Positions 48,671 to 59,587 of a DNA stretch of 64,000 nucleotides are shown one piece after another. Numbering within the stretch: position 1 is the stretch's first letter; the number at the start of each line of letters is the position of its first letter. The notes beneath the pieces were generated by a model that worked only from the letters and a program-made list of their open reading frames with translations, did not search any database and was not told the origin of the DNA. The stretch comes from Telopea speciosissima. Its lineage: Eukaryota > Streptophyta > Magnoliopsida > Proteales > Proteaceae. The DNA lies in the NCBI RefSeq assembly GCF_018873765.1, contig NC_057920.1, forward strand, positions 10,243,307 through 10,307,306, read 5' to 3'. Position numbers and translations under genes: made by a program.

Positions 48671-49854
48671 GGACATCCAACCGTGGAAATGACCACATCA
48701 TCCTTCCACAATGCTGCTCTTCTAAAATTATTTTGCCTTTTCCTCCTTTTTCTTTTGACCTTTCTTTTCTAAATAGCTAGTAAAGTGATGGTGCATCAAC
48801 CATAATATTTTTTCTTAGAAAAGTAGAAATTTTTAGTATTATATTTTACAAAAACAAAAATTTTCTTGCAGTCAGTCCCATTTAAGATTGTATGTATTGG
48901 GGGAGGGGGAGGGGGAGGGGGAGGGGGGGGGGGGTATGGTGTCTTATATTCCATCGCATTAATGGGTTGATTCTAAAGGTACGGACCAATGGCCCCGAAA
49001 CCTTGAGGCCCGGAAGAATCAGCCCACCTTCAAAAGCAGTTGCTACATCATGGATTTGGTTGTTGATTAAAATTTGAAAGAACTGCCTGAGGTTTCAAAA
49101 GGAGAGTACGTAGTCATAACTCATAAAGGTGTATCCGAAAATCACTAAGGTACATTTTCTTACGGGAATCGAGATATTTCAGTGAAAAATTAGTAAACCC
49201 AGGCCAACTCTTAGTATTCGTGCCTGGGATTCGTTGAAAAAGAAAAATCCCTTGCTTCGGCGAATGATTCCGTCACAAGTTTTCAATAAACTGCCAGTAG
49301 GAGTATACCTTTAAAAGTGGTTTCTAGTAACCACCTCTAATTGTAGTGAAAAAGACAGTTATATTACGACTATATGGGTATTTTAGTAAATTTTTCGTAT
49401 AGGATTTCACTATATATTTGTAACAAATGTTATTTCTATGTATGCAATCTGAAAGAGGTGTGAGGACAAGCAGCTGTAACCCTATTCTCCATTAATAGTG
49501 AGATAGATCTCATATCATCATGGATGTAGGCAATTTTACCGAACCATGTGAAGCCTTTTGTGTACTATGTGATTGTTTGTTTGTGATATCCATTCTTTTC
49601 TTTTCTGCATCATTATAGGTTTCGTTTTCTATAGTGTGCATCGGCTTCCAATACAAGGGTAACTGCTACCCTTTTGATGGAATTATATTTGTTCATCCTT
49701 AGACTGAATGGAGTTGATGAATAAAATTTCTAAAATCTAATGAAAAGTTGAAAAGAATAGATAATTAAAAATCTAAGGTGGATACAAGGGGATATGCCAA
49801 TACATGGAAGGGCATTTGATTGTATTTAAATTTGGAATTCTATACATGGAAATT
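48671..49854. other. intergenic with (GGGGGA)n tract
   Basis: A purine run (GGGGGA)n with a G11-like end lies at about 48898-48934 and creates an artificial Gly/Arg frame. The rest is A+T-rich with no supported gene. Confidence 0.6.
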
Positions 49855-50315
49855 CCCAACTATTTCATAGATAGCAATAGTTGAATTTGCCACCACAACA
49901 CCTAGCAAATGGTAAATTCAAATAATCGCTTAATCACATGAGTTGTTGGGTGTTATAACGGTAAAATTTGGTGGTTTACCATCCTTTAGACCTATGTTGA
50001 AATCCTCTGAAGACCTTAATTTTGCTCCCCCTAACTGTTTATATAATTTGGGTTAGGCCTAGGTTGAGTTGGGCTAGACAGACTGGGCTAAGGTTTGCTT
50101 ATCCCGATCTCAGGCTGGGCCAGGCTTTGATTCAGCATTTGGAATGTTGGACCGGGTCTAGGTTTTCAAAAATTTGGCCTAGCCTACCCCATCTTGCATC
50201 CCTTATGAAAAATCGAAAACAAATTTGAAGAGAAGAAGCCATTAGATCTACTACACCTACAAATTCTGTATCCCTCATCTCTATATCGATGCATGCATCT
50301 TCCTCCAAGACACAT
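49855..50315. repeat. dispersed repeat, copy 2 of 2
   Basis: Colinear with 36245-36700: ATTCAAATAATC, GGTTAGGCCTAGGTTGAGTT, ATCTCAGGCTGGGCCAGGCT, CATTAGATCTAC and GACACATGCTTC occur in the same order. The copies are clearly diverged. The type of element is unknown. Confidence 0.75.
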
Positions 50316-50439
50316 GCTTCAAGACATGAGGGACGAAAGGGTTTCTGACTGCCATAGGTGGTGGTGGTGGTATAACACTTGTCATACCCAAATGTAACCA
50401 TCCAATTACATCGTGGCACATCATCGGGGCGTTGCACCC

Positions 50440-50960
50440 ATTAAAAACCGAAAGTCCAATAGATCACATGCATACCCGCTCCAATAAAGAGTCTACTAAG
50501 AACGGTGCAACATGCCATGTAAGTGTGGGCCAATCATTCCTATAAGGAAATCATAAGAGTAGAGCCCACGATTACTATCAATCAGGGATTACATTCCTAA
50601 AGGTGGCTCTATCAGTGATGTTCCTATCCTAAATAGAAGACTACCAAATTGGGACTCTCTCCTCCACCGCCTCTACTAGCCGTGAACGCTATATATACTC
50701 AGGTATAACCACTTGCAGAACCATCTTGATTATTAACAATTGTTGCTTAGAGAGATTTGATTTAGGCATCGGAGAGTCACCCGCTGGTACAAATTGGCTC
50801 TCTTGTGTTTACTCTACTCCTTTCTGCAGGCTACAATGTAAGGAGATAATTCGTGGAGATTTCTTGACGCAACAACACTAATATGAAGATGTGATCCTCA
50901 TAGGTTGTGCGATCCTTCACCTGTTGCAAATGCAATTTTATTTTGGGGGTGATTCTCCTA
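50440..50960 (+). mobile_element. LTR-like fossil, probably Ty3/gypsy
   Basis: The layout resembles the 3' half of a plant gypsy LTR: GCTATATATACTC as a TATA-like element near 50688, then GATTTAGGCATCGGAGAGTC near 50760 and GGCTCTCTTGTGTTTACTC. The TTAGGCATCGGAG word is typical of that family's R/U5 part and also occurs in a related form at 24348-24700. No internal domains are attached, so it is a broken or solo copy with approximate ends. Confidence 0.5.
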
Positions 50961-52260
50961 CATGAAGAGTATGAAGAGTACTATTCTAACATGAACGACA
51001 ATTTATTAAGTACAAACTTTCTTATTAAGTACAAACTTTCTGGTCATACAGTCCATGTCATGTAGTCATGAATGACAAGAATTAGTAGCACAGTTGGTTG
51101 ATGCGTTGCCAGTAGATTGCAGGCTTCAAGCTCTCTCTCTCTCTCTAGCTCTCGCACACTCAAAGATGTTTAGTCTTGATGGCATCCCCCAATTTTCTTC
51201 AAAAAATATTGGGACTTAGTGGGTGAAAAGTAACTGAAGATGCCTTTAGATTCTTTAGCAATGGATTAGTACTCAAAGAACTTAACAAGACGGTGTGGGG
51301 CTCCTCTATAGCATGACACAGTGTGTAGCACATCATCTGACGGCCCACAATGCTTGGGCTGCATGCTCAAACATTGCAACATGTTGGATGTGCGCTACGT
51401 ACTATGTCGGGATACAGAGGACCCAAGTCGTAACAAGATGTGGTAACTTGTCTTGATCGAAAATGCACGACTCTCAAATCCAACAATCATCAAAGTAGTT
51501 TTCATAAAATAAAAAAAAAAATAAAAAGATCATCAAAGTAGTGGAACTTAATGGAATTTCGCTACCTTAAAAGTAAGGTCAGATGGAAAAATTGAAGACA
51601 AGAAGTTTGTTTTCCATTTTCCCTAATATTAGGATCAAAGAAAATCAGCAATAAACTCAAGATTGCATCGAGCAGATTTAAGATAGAAAATTATCGATTC
51701 CAAGTATCAAACCAAAATATCAATCGAGATGCCACTACTAATAATCTTTCTGCTAATACCTCTAAAGAGAACATTCATCCCAGTCATGACACTCCTCCAA
51801 TCGAATGAAAGAGGCATTTTTAGAAACATGAGCATGCAAAATGGAAGAGAATTGTGAAAGCAATGAGTTTTTTCATGCATCTAGCTCAAATAGAAGAAAG
51901 AATATTCATCAATAGTTGTCAAGCTTGCTTAGAAAGAAGGGCTAAATTAAAATAATGAAGATCTTTAAAACTTTATCTTCTCTTACGTTTATTATTAGTC
52001 AAGAAGTCCCACTTAACAGATTTTTTTTTTCATCATTGACTTTGTCCCAAGAGAATTGTCTTTAGATGTATTTTATCTCATTTGTAATATGAAGAGATCA
52101 TTTCAACTTCGTGGTTAAAGATGAGAATATGCGATGACGTAATAGTTCAGTTACATGGTCACATCACTAGTGAGGAGAAGAGATTTCTCTTTTCCCCCAT
52201 GGAGGAAAACTTAGTCCATGATCAAAAGCCAATGAAAAAAGGTGCAATGAGACACAGGAA
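50961..52260. other. intergenic, no gene seen
   Basis: Holds a short direct repeat (TTATTAAGTACAAACTTTCT at about 51002 and 51021), a (CT)n run at 51132-51147 and A-rich DNA. No gene is supported. Confidence 0.55.
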
Positions 52261-52451
52261 GGGATTTGGATCTTCTACAGCACGACTGCCCTTCCTGTCT
52301 GTGCTGCTCAGACACAGGGCCGTGTGCAAAGACTGTCTCACCCTTGCTTGAGCGCTTTGCCCGAATGGGGGTAAGGTGGTCTTTGCGCTCGACCTTGTGT
52401 CTACACAGCACAGGCCGAACAAGCAGCTGCTCCATAGAGGATCTGAATCCC
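52261..52451. mobile_element. foldback MITE, family P, diverged copy
   Basis: The left end GGATTTGGATCTTCTACAGC pairs with the right end, whose inverse is GGATTCAGATCCTCTATGG. The inner arms have CAGACACAGGGCCGTG and CTTGTGTCTACACAGCAC. The loop has TTTGCCCGAATGGGGGTAAG as in 28429 and 39200. The arms are less alike, so this copy is older or more worn. Confidence 0.7.
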
Positions 52452-53079
52452 ACGGGAAGAAGCATGCAACACACTAGATTCTAGAAGTTGCCTCTTATGA
52501 ATTAATGCTGCAAGCAAACCGAGCAAGGGTTGACGCTTGTCAAATTAATGTACTAGTTTATGGAAATATTTAGGAAGAGCACTTAATCATTGAAGAGATT
52601 AATGATTTAATTAGTTGGGATGAATAGGTCACATATCCGATTAAAAATGATATATGTAAAATCAATTCATCATTCCAATTAATTCATCTGCTTCTGGGTG
52701 CGGGAGAAAACTTTGAATATTAATAGGGAAAGAGAACGCTACCTGGGTGCGTGCAGTGCTATGCCCCTGCGCCCAGACACAAGGGTGCATAAAATGACTG
52801 TCGTATTTCTGGGAATTTCTACCTTTCCATGGGGACGTAACAATCATTTTGCACACCCTCTATGTCGGGTCACAACAACCGTTCTTTCTCTCGTATTAGT
52901 AATAATATTGAACATTAATAATAGTAGACATTCCCCCACAGTCAAGGGAGAATCCCTTGATTGAGGGGTTTAGATGGCGTCCGAGATATTATCGATTTCA
53001 TACATAAAAGGTTAGAGCATTTATGATTCTAGATGAGTATATTTTTCCTTCACCCATGGTGCAAGAAAACTTGGATTTT
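52452..53079. other. intergenic with LYK-flank-like sequence
   Basis: The words AAAATCAATTCATCATTCC (52656) and GCGGGAGAAAACTTTGAAT near 52700 match the far upstream flanks of the first (40227) and third (59857, 60140) LYK genes. The stretch appears to be the displaced upstream end of the second LYK unit. A GAACGCTACCTGGGTGCGTG block lies at 52734. Confidence 0.5.
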
Positions 53080-53293
53080 AATCCTCTCCAGTGCCATCAT
53101 TTGCCAGTGAGGGTTGGGAGCTCGACACGTGAAAGGTGCGATATCCAATGATACCGAGCTCGATTAACCGAGTTTTTTTTTTTCCTTTCCTTTCTTCTCA
53201 AGCTCGGCACCTTTGGATGTCGCGCCTTCTACATGTCTAGCTCTCCGGCCCTCACTGTACCTCATTAGCAGATGAGGGTGCTAAAGAGGATTT
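53080..53293. mobile_element. foldback MITE, family G
   Basis: It runs from AATCCTCTCCAGTGC to its inverse (GCTAAAGAGGATT). The inner arms have GAGCTCGACACGTGAAAGG and, opposite, CCTTCTACATGTCTAGCTC. The centre is a T-rich loop with CTTTCTTCTCAAGCTCGGCAC, as at 4330 and 38050. Confidence 0.75.
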
Positions 53294-54061
53294 ATTCCCG
53301 GAAAACTATTTCTTGATAAAATCTTTTTTGTTTTGGGGTTTCATAAAAAATTATATTGTCAACTTAAAAAAAGGAATGCACCTGATGTGGGGTGTCATGT
53401 AAACCCATGTTGGAAGAATTTTTGGTCTATCTTTTTTTTTTTTTATGGTGAGAAAAAAAAATTTTGATAAATTAAAATGAGGAATATACAAGAGAGCTAG
53501 AGTCCAAGGCCTTTATGGCCAAATTAGAAGCTATTGTAGAACAGAACACAAAGGATTCCCTATCATGCTTCAGAATTTCCTTCAGAATTTTTGGTCTATC
53601 TTACTCAAGAGCCATAGGCAACTACAAGCTAAGGGGGAAGGCTAAGATAAGCCAACAATCTACAACTACTGGGGAGGGGGGAGAGGGCCAGATGGGTGCC
53701 TTTTTGACACAGTATGCAATCCAGTAGAGTCAATCCCTTGATCTCCTGGGGGGCATACACTCAACCGGTAAGCCACCAGCCAATCGAACTAAAGGATGTT
53801 TGCATGTTGGAAGAATTGGGTTTGATCACGATCCCGCTAAAATACAGTGGTGGGTCTCACTATAAAGTGGTGCTCAGTGGGGCCTGAGCGTGTTTGGTGG
53901 GTCTGGTGGCTCACTCAAGGTTTGGATCAACTTGAAAAGCTGAAATTTGAAGTGCTCTCTCTCTCTCTCTCTCTTTTGCTTTCTCTGTTGCCATTTAATA
54001 AATGGGAGAGGGTTCTATTCAGCAAGCAAGTAGGTACACCGTATCTACTGTGTTTCTGTCC
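53294..54061. other. intergenic, no gene seen
   Basis: Holds poly(T)/poly(A) tracts near 53432-53462 and a (CT)n run at 53957-53975. No gene is supported. Confidence 0.55.
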
Positions 54062-54178
54062 GTTCCATTTTCCCAAGTTCCTCTACTAGAGGGGTTGGAC
54101 CCCATTCGGACAGTGTGTTCAAGCAAGGGTAAGGTGATCATCTTTGCCCCGCTATTAGAGAAACTTGGGAAAATGGAC
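54062..54178. repeat. short foldback element
   Basis: The left arm CCATTTTCCCAAGTTCCTCT pairs with the right arm AGAGAAACTTGGGAAAATGG. The loop holds AAGCAAGGGTAAGGTGATCA, distantly like the family P loop. Confidence 0.7.
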
Positions 54179-54424
54179 CTACCCAGGAAATGGAGCAGAT
54201 AAAGGTCCAGTACACTACATCGTCTCTCATTGATTTATTTAATCATTGTTTCTCTTTCTTTAAAGTAATGGGGACAAAAATGCTAATTGATCGTGTGGTT
54301 AGCCTGGTTCCTGTGCCTAGACACAAACCAATGCTTTTATGCACGGAAAGACTCTTCAACCGCAGTGAAATCCCTGATTAATTTTGTTTAACTTTTTATA
54401 AACTATTTTGGTTATATTGTTCAG

Positions 54425-54582
54425 GGGGAAAGGTTTCATACACGGTCGTATAAACCGTGTATATGAGAGGGTGGGAGTTTCAAGGTATTAATTAATGGGT
54501 GGGGATTTATGATTTTTCTAACTCTTTGTGAGAGATCCTCACATACAAGGTTTACACAACCGTGTATGAAAACTTTTTCCTA
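54425..54582. repeat. foldback element with CATACACGG arms
   Basis: The left arm TTTCATACACGGTCGTATAA pairs with the right arm TTTACACAACCGTGTATGAA. Both arms end in G/A-rich tails (GGGGGAAAGG and the inverse of GGAAAAAG). An ATTGTT flanks both sides, too short to be decisive. A related arm, ACATGCACGGTCGTGTATG, is near 23767. Confidence 0.6.
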
Positions 54583-54940
54583 TTGTTTATTAATTAATTT
54601 TATTCGATGTGATTGATTTTATTTGGTTTATCGATTTTATACGATTTGAAATGATTTAAAAACATTAAATTATTAGTTTAAAATCGAAATTGGACCGATT
54701 ATTGTTTTAGAATATGTCAAACTAAAGCCGAATCAATCGGTTTATAATTTCGATTTAAACGGTTCAGAATGGGTCAGATTCCCGTAAAGGGTCACCAATC
54801 ACCATGATGACGATTGGAAATTGACAAACTTACTCCCAAGTCCCACTCTTTTTTTTAATGAGAAAAAAAATCAATTAAATAGAGATATTATTAATATCTA
54901 CATTGTTTCCATAGAGAACAAAATTAAGCCCCCTCCCAAG

Positions 54941-55203
54941 CATGGTTTGAGGTATCGATATCGTAGCACTTGTATTAGGCAATATATATCGGTTTTATAA
55001 ATGATCAATCCTAATAATGTGTCGATACTATATCAGTGATACGATTTAGGACAAGGGATAAAATGGTCAAAAAACTTACTTTTAAAAGAAAATCAGGACC
55101 AATTTTATACAATTCGATGGATCCGTATCAATACAAATCTGATATTGTATTGATTTCTGAATTGACCGATACCCGTTCTCCGATACCTTGAACTCAAACC
55201 ATG
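54941..55203. mobile_element. hAT-like MITE, 263 bp, in the second LYK promoter
   Basis: Inverted ends CATGGTTTGAGGTATCG and, opposite, CGATACCTTGAACTCAAACCATG-like sequence pair over about 23 bp. Flanks CTCCCAAG (54933-54940) and ATCCCAAG (55204-55211) form an 8-bp duplication with one mismatch. The right flank aligns with the promoter of the first LYK gene (TCCCAGGTCCCACTCTCACC at 40725), so the insertion lies about 190 bp upstream of the TATA box of copy 2. Confidence 0.75.
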
Positions 55204-55370
55204 ATCCCAAGTCCCAGTCTTACCCAGTTGAAATGTGATTTTATGAAGTCAACTGAAACCGCCTTCCTGTGATTTCCTTTCGGAGACAGATATCGCGACA
55301 GAGTCATGGTTCTCCAGTTCAAGCAAGCCAATCCCTCTACCTTCTATTACCTTCTGAGTTCTACAGACAA

Positions 55371-55402
55371 TGAAAGTTGGAAGATTCCATCCCCACATAT
55401 AA
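55371..55402 (+). promoter_or_regulatory. core promoter of second LYK gene
   Basis: GAAAGTTGGAAGATTCCATC followed by ACATATAAC (55394-55402) matches the module before copies 1 and 3. The TATA-like box is weaker than the CATATATAAT of copy 3. It lies about 120 nt before the ATG at 55519. Confidence 0.6.
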
Positions 55403-55518
55403 CAATTTATTAAGAATATATATTGGGATTGGATTCATTTGGACTCCCAAAAGGAAGATCACTCCCGCAGAATTTTTTTGAGTTTTTGCCTTTCTGAAAC
55501 GTCCTCTCCAAAACCCAA

Positions 55519-57336
55519 ATGGGTGTTCTTCAATTTCTCATCCTTGTCTATGTTAATTTCTTGATTTCTTTCTCCTCTGATACTCTTGCTCAGCAACCTT
55601 ATGTTGGGAAAGCCATCACTGCTTGCGGAAACACAAATACTTCAACTTCTGTTCTTGGTTACTCCTACAATGGCATCAACCAAACTTGCCAATCTTACCT
55701 CATTTTCAGATCTCAACACCCATATGACACCGTTCTTTCCATCGCCGGTCTATTGGGCTCCGACCCATCTCAGCTCGCCCAGATTAATTCAGTCTCCGAC
55801 ACTGCAACCTTCGAGACAAAGGAGGAGGTAATCGTCCCAATCAATTGTTCCTGTTCCGGTCAGTACTATCAGGCAAACACAACTTACTCTGTTCAACCAA
55901 ATGATACTCCTTTCGTGATTGCTAACGACACCTTCCAAGGTCTTTCTACCTGTCAAGCTATCCAGAATCAAGACAACACCCCTGATACAAACCTCAAAAT
56001 TGGCCAAAGAATTCCTATACCCCTTCGGTGTGCTTGTCCCACCAAAAATCAAACTGATTATGGCATCAAATATCTACTCAGTTACATAATCATTCATGGT
56101 GATACTGTTTTCAGAATAAGTACCCAGTTTGGAGCTAACACTACGGAGACTCTTGCAGCTAATGGGCTTTCTGAGAACTCCGTCATTTACCCATCCACAA
56201 CTCTCCTTGTTCCTTTACGGAATCCACCATCCCTTCCCCCTCCTCCTCCTTCCCCTCCTTCCTCTGCATCACAGAGTAAAGCTTCAAATAAAACATTGAC
56301 CTATCTTGTTATTGCAGTTGGGATTGCTATCATTTTGGTTATCTTTCTCATATCCTTGTTTTTTTTCCTCCATACACTTAAGAGGAACAAAACTGATCTT
56401 ATGCTGGTCTCAAAGTCGAGCAAGGTTCATTCAATTGTCACCTCAGACCCGCTTGAATCCAGCGAGTTGCTTGCAGGTATTGCTCAATCCATTAAAGTGT
56501 ATAAATTTGATGAATTGCAATCTGCCACCAAGAATTTCAGCCCCAATTGCCGGATCAGTGGATCTGTCTACCGTGGAACGATTAATGGGGACCTAGCTGC
56601 TATTAAAAAGATCAATGGAGATATCTCCAAAGAAATAAATTTTCTCTCCAAGATCAACCATTTCAATATCATCAGGCTCTCGGGTGTTTGTTTCGGTGAG
56701 GGGAATTGGTATTTTGTTTATGAGTATGCCATGAATGGACCTCTGAGTAACTGGATCCATGGCAACATGAGTAGACCCAAGAATTTAAGCTGGACACAGA
56801 GGGTACAGATTGCATTGGATGTGGCCATGGGGCTTAATTATCTCCACAGCTACACCAACCCTCCTTATGTCCACAAGGATATTAGAAGCATCAATATTCT
56901 TCTGGACAGTGATTTAAGGGCTAAGATAGCCAATTTTGGTCTAGCAAGATCTACAGTAGGCCAGACAAAAGGTTACATGGCACCTGAGTATTTGGAGGAT
57001 GGTTTGGTCTCTCCAAAGCTAGATGTTTATGCATTTGGGGTTGTAATGCTGGAACTAATTAGTGGAAAAGAGATTGTTTCATCTCAAGGGGAAGAATTGC
57101 TCTTAATTGATGTGTTAATAGCTATACTCCATGAGGAAAATGTAGAAGAAAAGCTAAGAGGATTCATTGATCCTTCTCTACAAGAAAATTATCCTTTGGA
57201 CCTGGCTGTGTCTCTGGGCAGACTAATAGAGAGCTGCTTAAGTAAGAATCCAGTAAAGCGACCAGGTATGGATAAGATTGTTCAGTCCCTTTCAACAATT
57301 GTAGCTATTTCTCCAACTTGGGAATCATCTCTCTAG
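55519..57336 (+). CDS. LYK4: LysM receptor-like pseudokinase, LYK4/LYK5 type (copy 2, divergent)
   Basis: Single-exon, 605 residues, intact frame. It has a signal peptide (about 1-24), LysM ectodomain with CxC pairs at 110/112 and 171/173, a short Pro-rich hinge (about 238-247), a membrane span about 262-284 and a kinase-like domain about 328-600. It departs from both paralogues. Position 50, normally Cys in GYxCNG, is Tyr (GYSYNG). The juxtamembrane segment is shorter. The catalytic loop is HKDIRSIN. The segment between NFG (472-474) and GYMAPEY (485) has 10 residues instead of 22, lacking the LTKHIVGT block. Lys363 of the AAIK motif remains. It may be folded and expressed with altered ligand or partner binding, or be on the way to loss. 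There is no premature stop. Confidence 0.93.
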   Translation: MGVLQFLILVYVNFLISFSSDTLAQQPYVGKAITACGNTNTSTSVLGYSYNGINQTCQSYLIFRSQHPYDTVLSIAGLLGSDPSQLAQINSVSDTATFETKEEVIVPINCSCSGQYYQANTTYSVQPNDTPFVIANDTFQGLSTCQAIQNQDNTPDTNLKIGQRIPIPLRCACPTKNQTDYGIKYLLSYIIIHGDTVFRISTQFGANTTETLAANGLSENSVIYPSTTLLVPLRNPPSLPPPPPSPPSSASQSKASNKTLTYLVIAVGIAIILVIFLISLFFFLHTLKRNKTDLMLVSKSSKVHSIVTSDPLESSELLAGIAQSIKVYKFDELQSATKNFSPNCRISGSVYRGTINGDLAAIKKINGDISKEINFLSKINHFNIIRLSGVCFGEGNWYFVYEYAMNGPLSNWIHGNMSRPKNLSWTQRVQIALDVAMGLNYLHSYTNPPYVHKDIRSINILLDSDLRAKIANFGLARSTVGQTKGYMAPEYLEDGLVSPKLDVYAFGVVMLELISGKEIVSSQGEELLLIDVLIAILHEENVEEKLRGFIDPSLQENYPLDLAVSLGRLIESCLSKNPVKRPGMDKIVQSLSTIVAISPTWESSL

Positions 57337-57912
57337 GGAACAAAGTTTCAACAGCAACTCCTAGGGACTGTGTGACTGAAAGATAGGTTCAATTTAAAGT
57401 CATCAGTGAATATCTAGGGGTTGTTCAGAATTTCAAACTCTATTTTACAGCTCTTGTAAAATCTCTTTGGCTATTGCAAGATACTTAATTTGATGTATTC
57501 TTTCCCAATATCGTCTTTGTCTTCTCGCGTATGTGATCTGGTTTGTCTGTAAAAATAATTGCAAGGTTGGTCCATCTTGTGTAGACCTTGCAACTGTATA
57601 AGCTGCAAAGGTTAATTTTATATATCAATTTTAAAGTAATGTGTTCAGAATGTCATTTTATTGATACCTGGAGCACAGTTTCAAGAATGGGGGATCAGAT
57701 CGGCTGATTTGGATTGGAATCGGAATTGGAATCGATCAACTGTTTTAAATCCTGCGATTTGGATATGAGAGATTCTGAGATTTCAGTATGGAATCAAGCT
57801 CTGAATCTTGGTCTCATAGTAACATGTTAGGTGGAAACTTAAATGATAAGGATGGTAAGCTACAAGATTACTAAGATAATGTTGTAGTAAATAAAGGGAT
57901 GGAAGAAAGGGG
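57337..57912 (+). other. 3' flank of the second LYK gene
   Basis: Aligns in patches with 43139-43640 (GGGTTGTTCAGAATTTCAAAC-like, GTATGTGATCTGGTTTGTCT, GAGATTCTGAGATTTCAG), so the duplication unit includes about 500 bp after the stop codon. Confidence 0.6.
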
Positions 57913-58106
57913 ATTATTATCCTCTCCAATTCCGTAAGTGTGGCAGTGCGGCAGTACTAGGTGGAGATGTTGACACCTGGCAGTTGCTGCATCCAACGGT
58001 CCATATCAATGAGATCAGACCGTTGGATGCAGCAGCTGTCAGGTGTCGACATCTCCAACTAGCACTGCCGCACTGCCACACTTGAAGGAATTGAAGAGAA
58101 TAATTT
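57913..58106. mobile_element. foldback MITE, family G, long near-perfect palindrome
   Basis: The left arm, with GTGTGGCAGTGCGGCAGTAC and TTGCTGCATCCAACGGTC, pairs almost base for base with the right arm, with GACCGTTGGATGCAGCAGC and GCACTGCCGCACTGCCACAC. The loop is only about 18 bp. It is the tightest hairpin in the window. The outer ends ATCCTCTCCAATTCC match the family G ends at 53080. Confidence 0.85.
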
Positions 58107-59299
58107 TCCGGGAAAAAGGAGCCAAAGAGAGGAGAATTGGAGGGAGAAATGAAGAACCCCAAATCATGTGTGTGTTCTCTCTCCCTCTAGTCCTAGTTTC
58201 CTGAATTGTGGGATATCTAAATCTCAATCTTTCTATATCATGAGATTTACTATGTAGCATTTCAAGGTTGTTAAAAGATAGAAAAGAGGTAGGATCCCAT
58301 TGATCCCTACAAGAGAATATTTGATATTTTTTTAATCCTCACTAAAGTATTTATCAATGTATACATTCTAAGTAAATGTAACACTAATATCTCCCCAAAA
58401 AGTAGTAGTTAATTACTAATTAATCTCTCAACTAATCAATATCACATAATAGACTTTAGGGCATGTGAATTAATTATTGTCTCACCCAGTATATCATACA
58501 TGCATGAACAAAGATTCTGCATCAATTAGACCATAAAAGATCCTTAAAAGATTTCTAAAAATTAATACATAATATTTTTAGAACATTTTGTAAATAATTT
58601 ACAAACAAGCCACCAGATCCAGGATTTCTGTTCAATCACATACAAATGGTCTATTTATGATATTCTCCCAGAGAGGTATGTGGATTCTTTGTCAAACATC
58701 TCTTTCATTCACAATCAATAATGCATAACCATAACGATAAGGATCTCTCAGTTTAGAGGATTAATCGTAAGCTATTAACAAGAATCTTGTTGTTCTTCAT
58801 TAATTAATAGCAGCAACACATGCAAGATTCCCGTGTGATCCAGTTCATTGTACATATATATGTATACTCACGCTTTTACCTTGTGATCAAAATCACAGAT
58901 GGCACAAAGTGTAATGACTCCATGAATATAATGCCCAATTATGTCCCTAGCCATGAACAAATTTAAGGTGTAAACCCTTGGACAAGAACAAGTCCATAAT
59001 AAGACATGAAATAATATTAAAATAAATATTTATTTATTGATTTGATGGACAGTCATATATTCAACAAATTTTGAGATTTTGAATTAATAGTGAAAAAAGA
59101 GAGGTAGAAGTTTATTTTTTGGGAATCAGAAAAGAAGTTTGGAGCAAGAGAGTTTGAGTGAATTTAAGTACAGGGAGTGGGTAGACCTCTTATGAGGTAA
59201 TACCGCAAGTCACTGGAACAAGGGGCGCAAGGAGGGGGTTTCCTGGATTGTCATAATGTGATAAATTCTGTTATGTTTATTGGACTTCAAATTAATGGA
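58107..59299. other. intergenic, no gene seen
   Basis: A+T-rich DNA without supported genes or element ends. Confidence 0.6.
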
Positions 59300-59530
59300 T
59301 TCTTCAATGGCAGTATAGAGGAAGGGGACTTGATCATTAAAAAAAATCGATGATTTAAATTCTTTTCTTAATTTTACATTATCTTCGCTAGATTGGGCCG
59401 CTAGTGTTGTGGTAGAGGATATTCTAGATTTGAGGTGTCACTTTGTACAGGTTCATTTCTTGTTTGTTCCTCGTGCCCTAACTAGGAAGGCTCATATATT
59501 TGCCACAGGTGTTGCCAATTTGTCTGTCTA
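59300..59530 (+). pseudogene. RNase H-like fragment of a LINE
   Basis: Around 59415-59530 the plus strand reads VVEDILDLRCHFVQVHFLFV then PRALTRKAHIFATGVAN. This resembles the last helix-strand part of plant LINE RNase H domains (usually HFVPRSGNRAAHxLA). It is short, without the rest of ORF2 or a poly(A) tail. Confidence 0.5.
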
Positions 59531-59587
59531 AAGTTTGGTCGCTTACTCCACCATCTTGTCTTGTACCTCTCGGTCTCTAGTTATCTA

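Noticed and set aside
48892-49077. Gly/Arg-rich plus-strand frame
   Set aside because: Driven by the (GGGGGA)n tract.
52211-52484. Overlapping frames of 66-87 codons on both strands
   Set aside because: They lie within a foldback MITE, and similar frames arise at 28287-28559 and 39167-39436 for the same reason.
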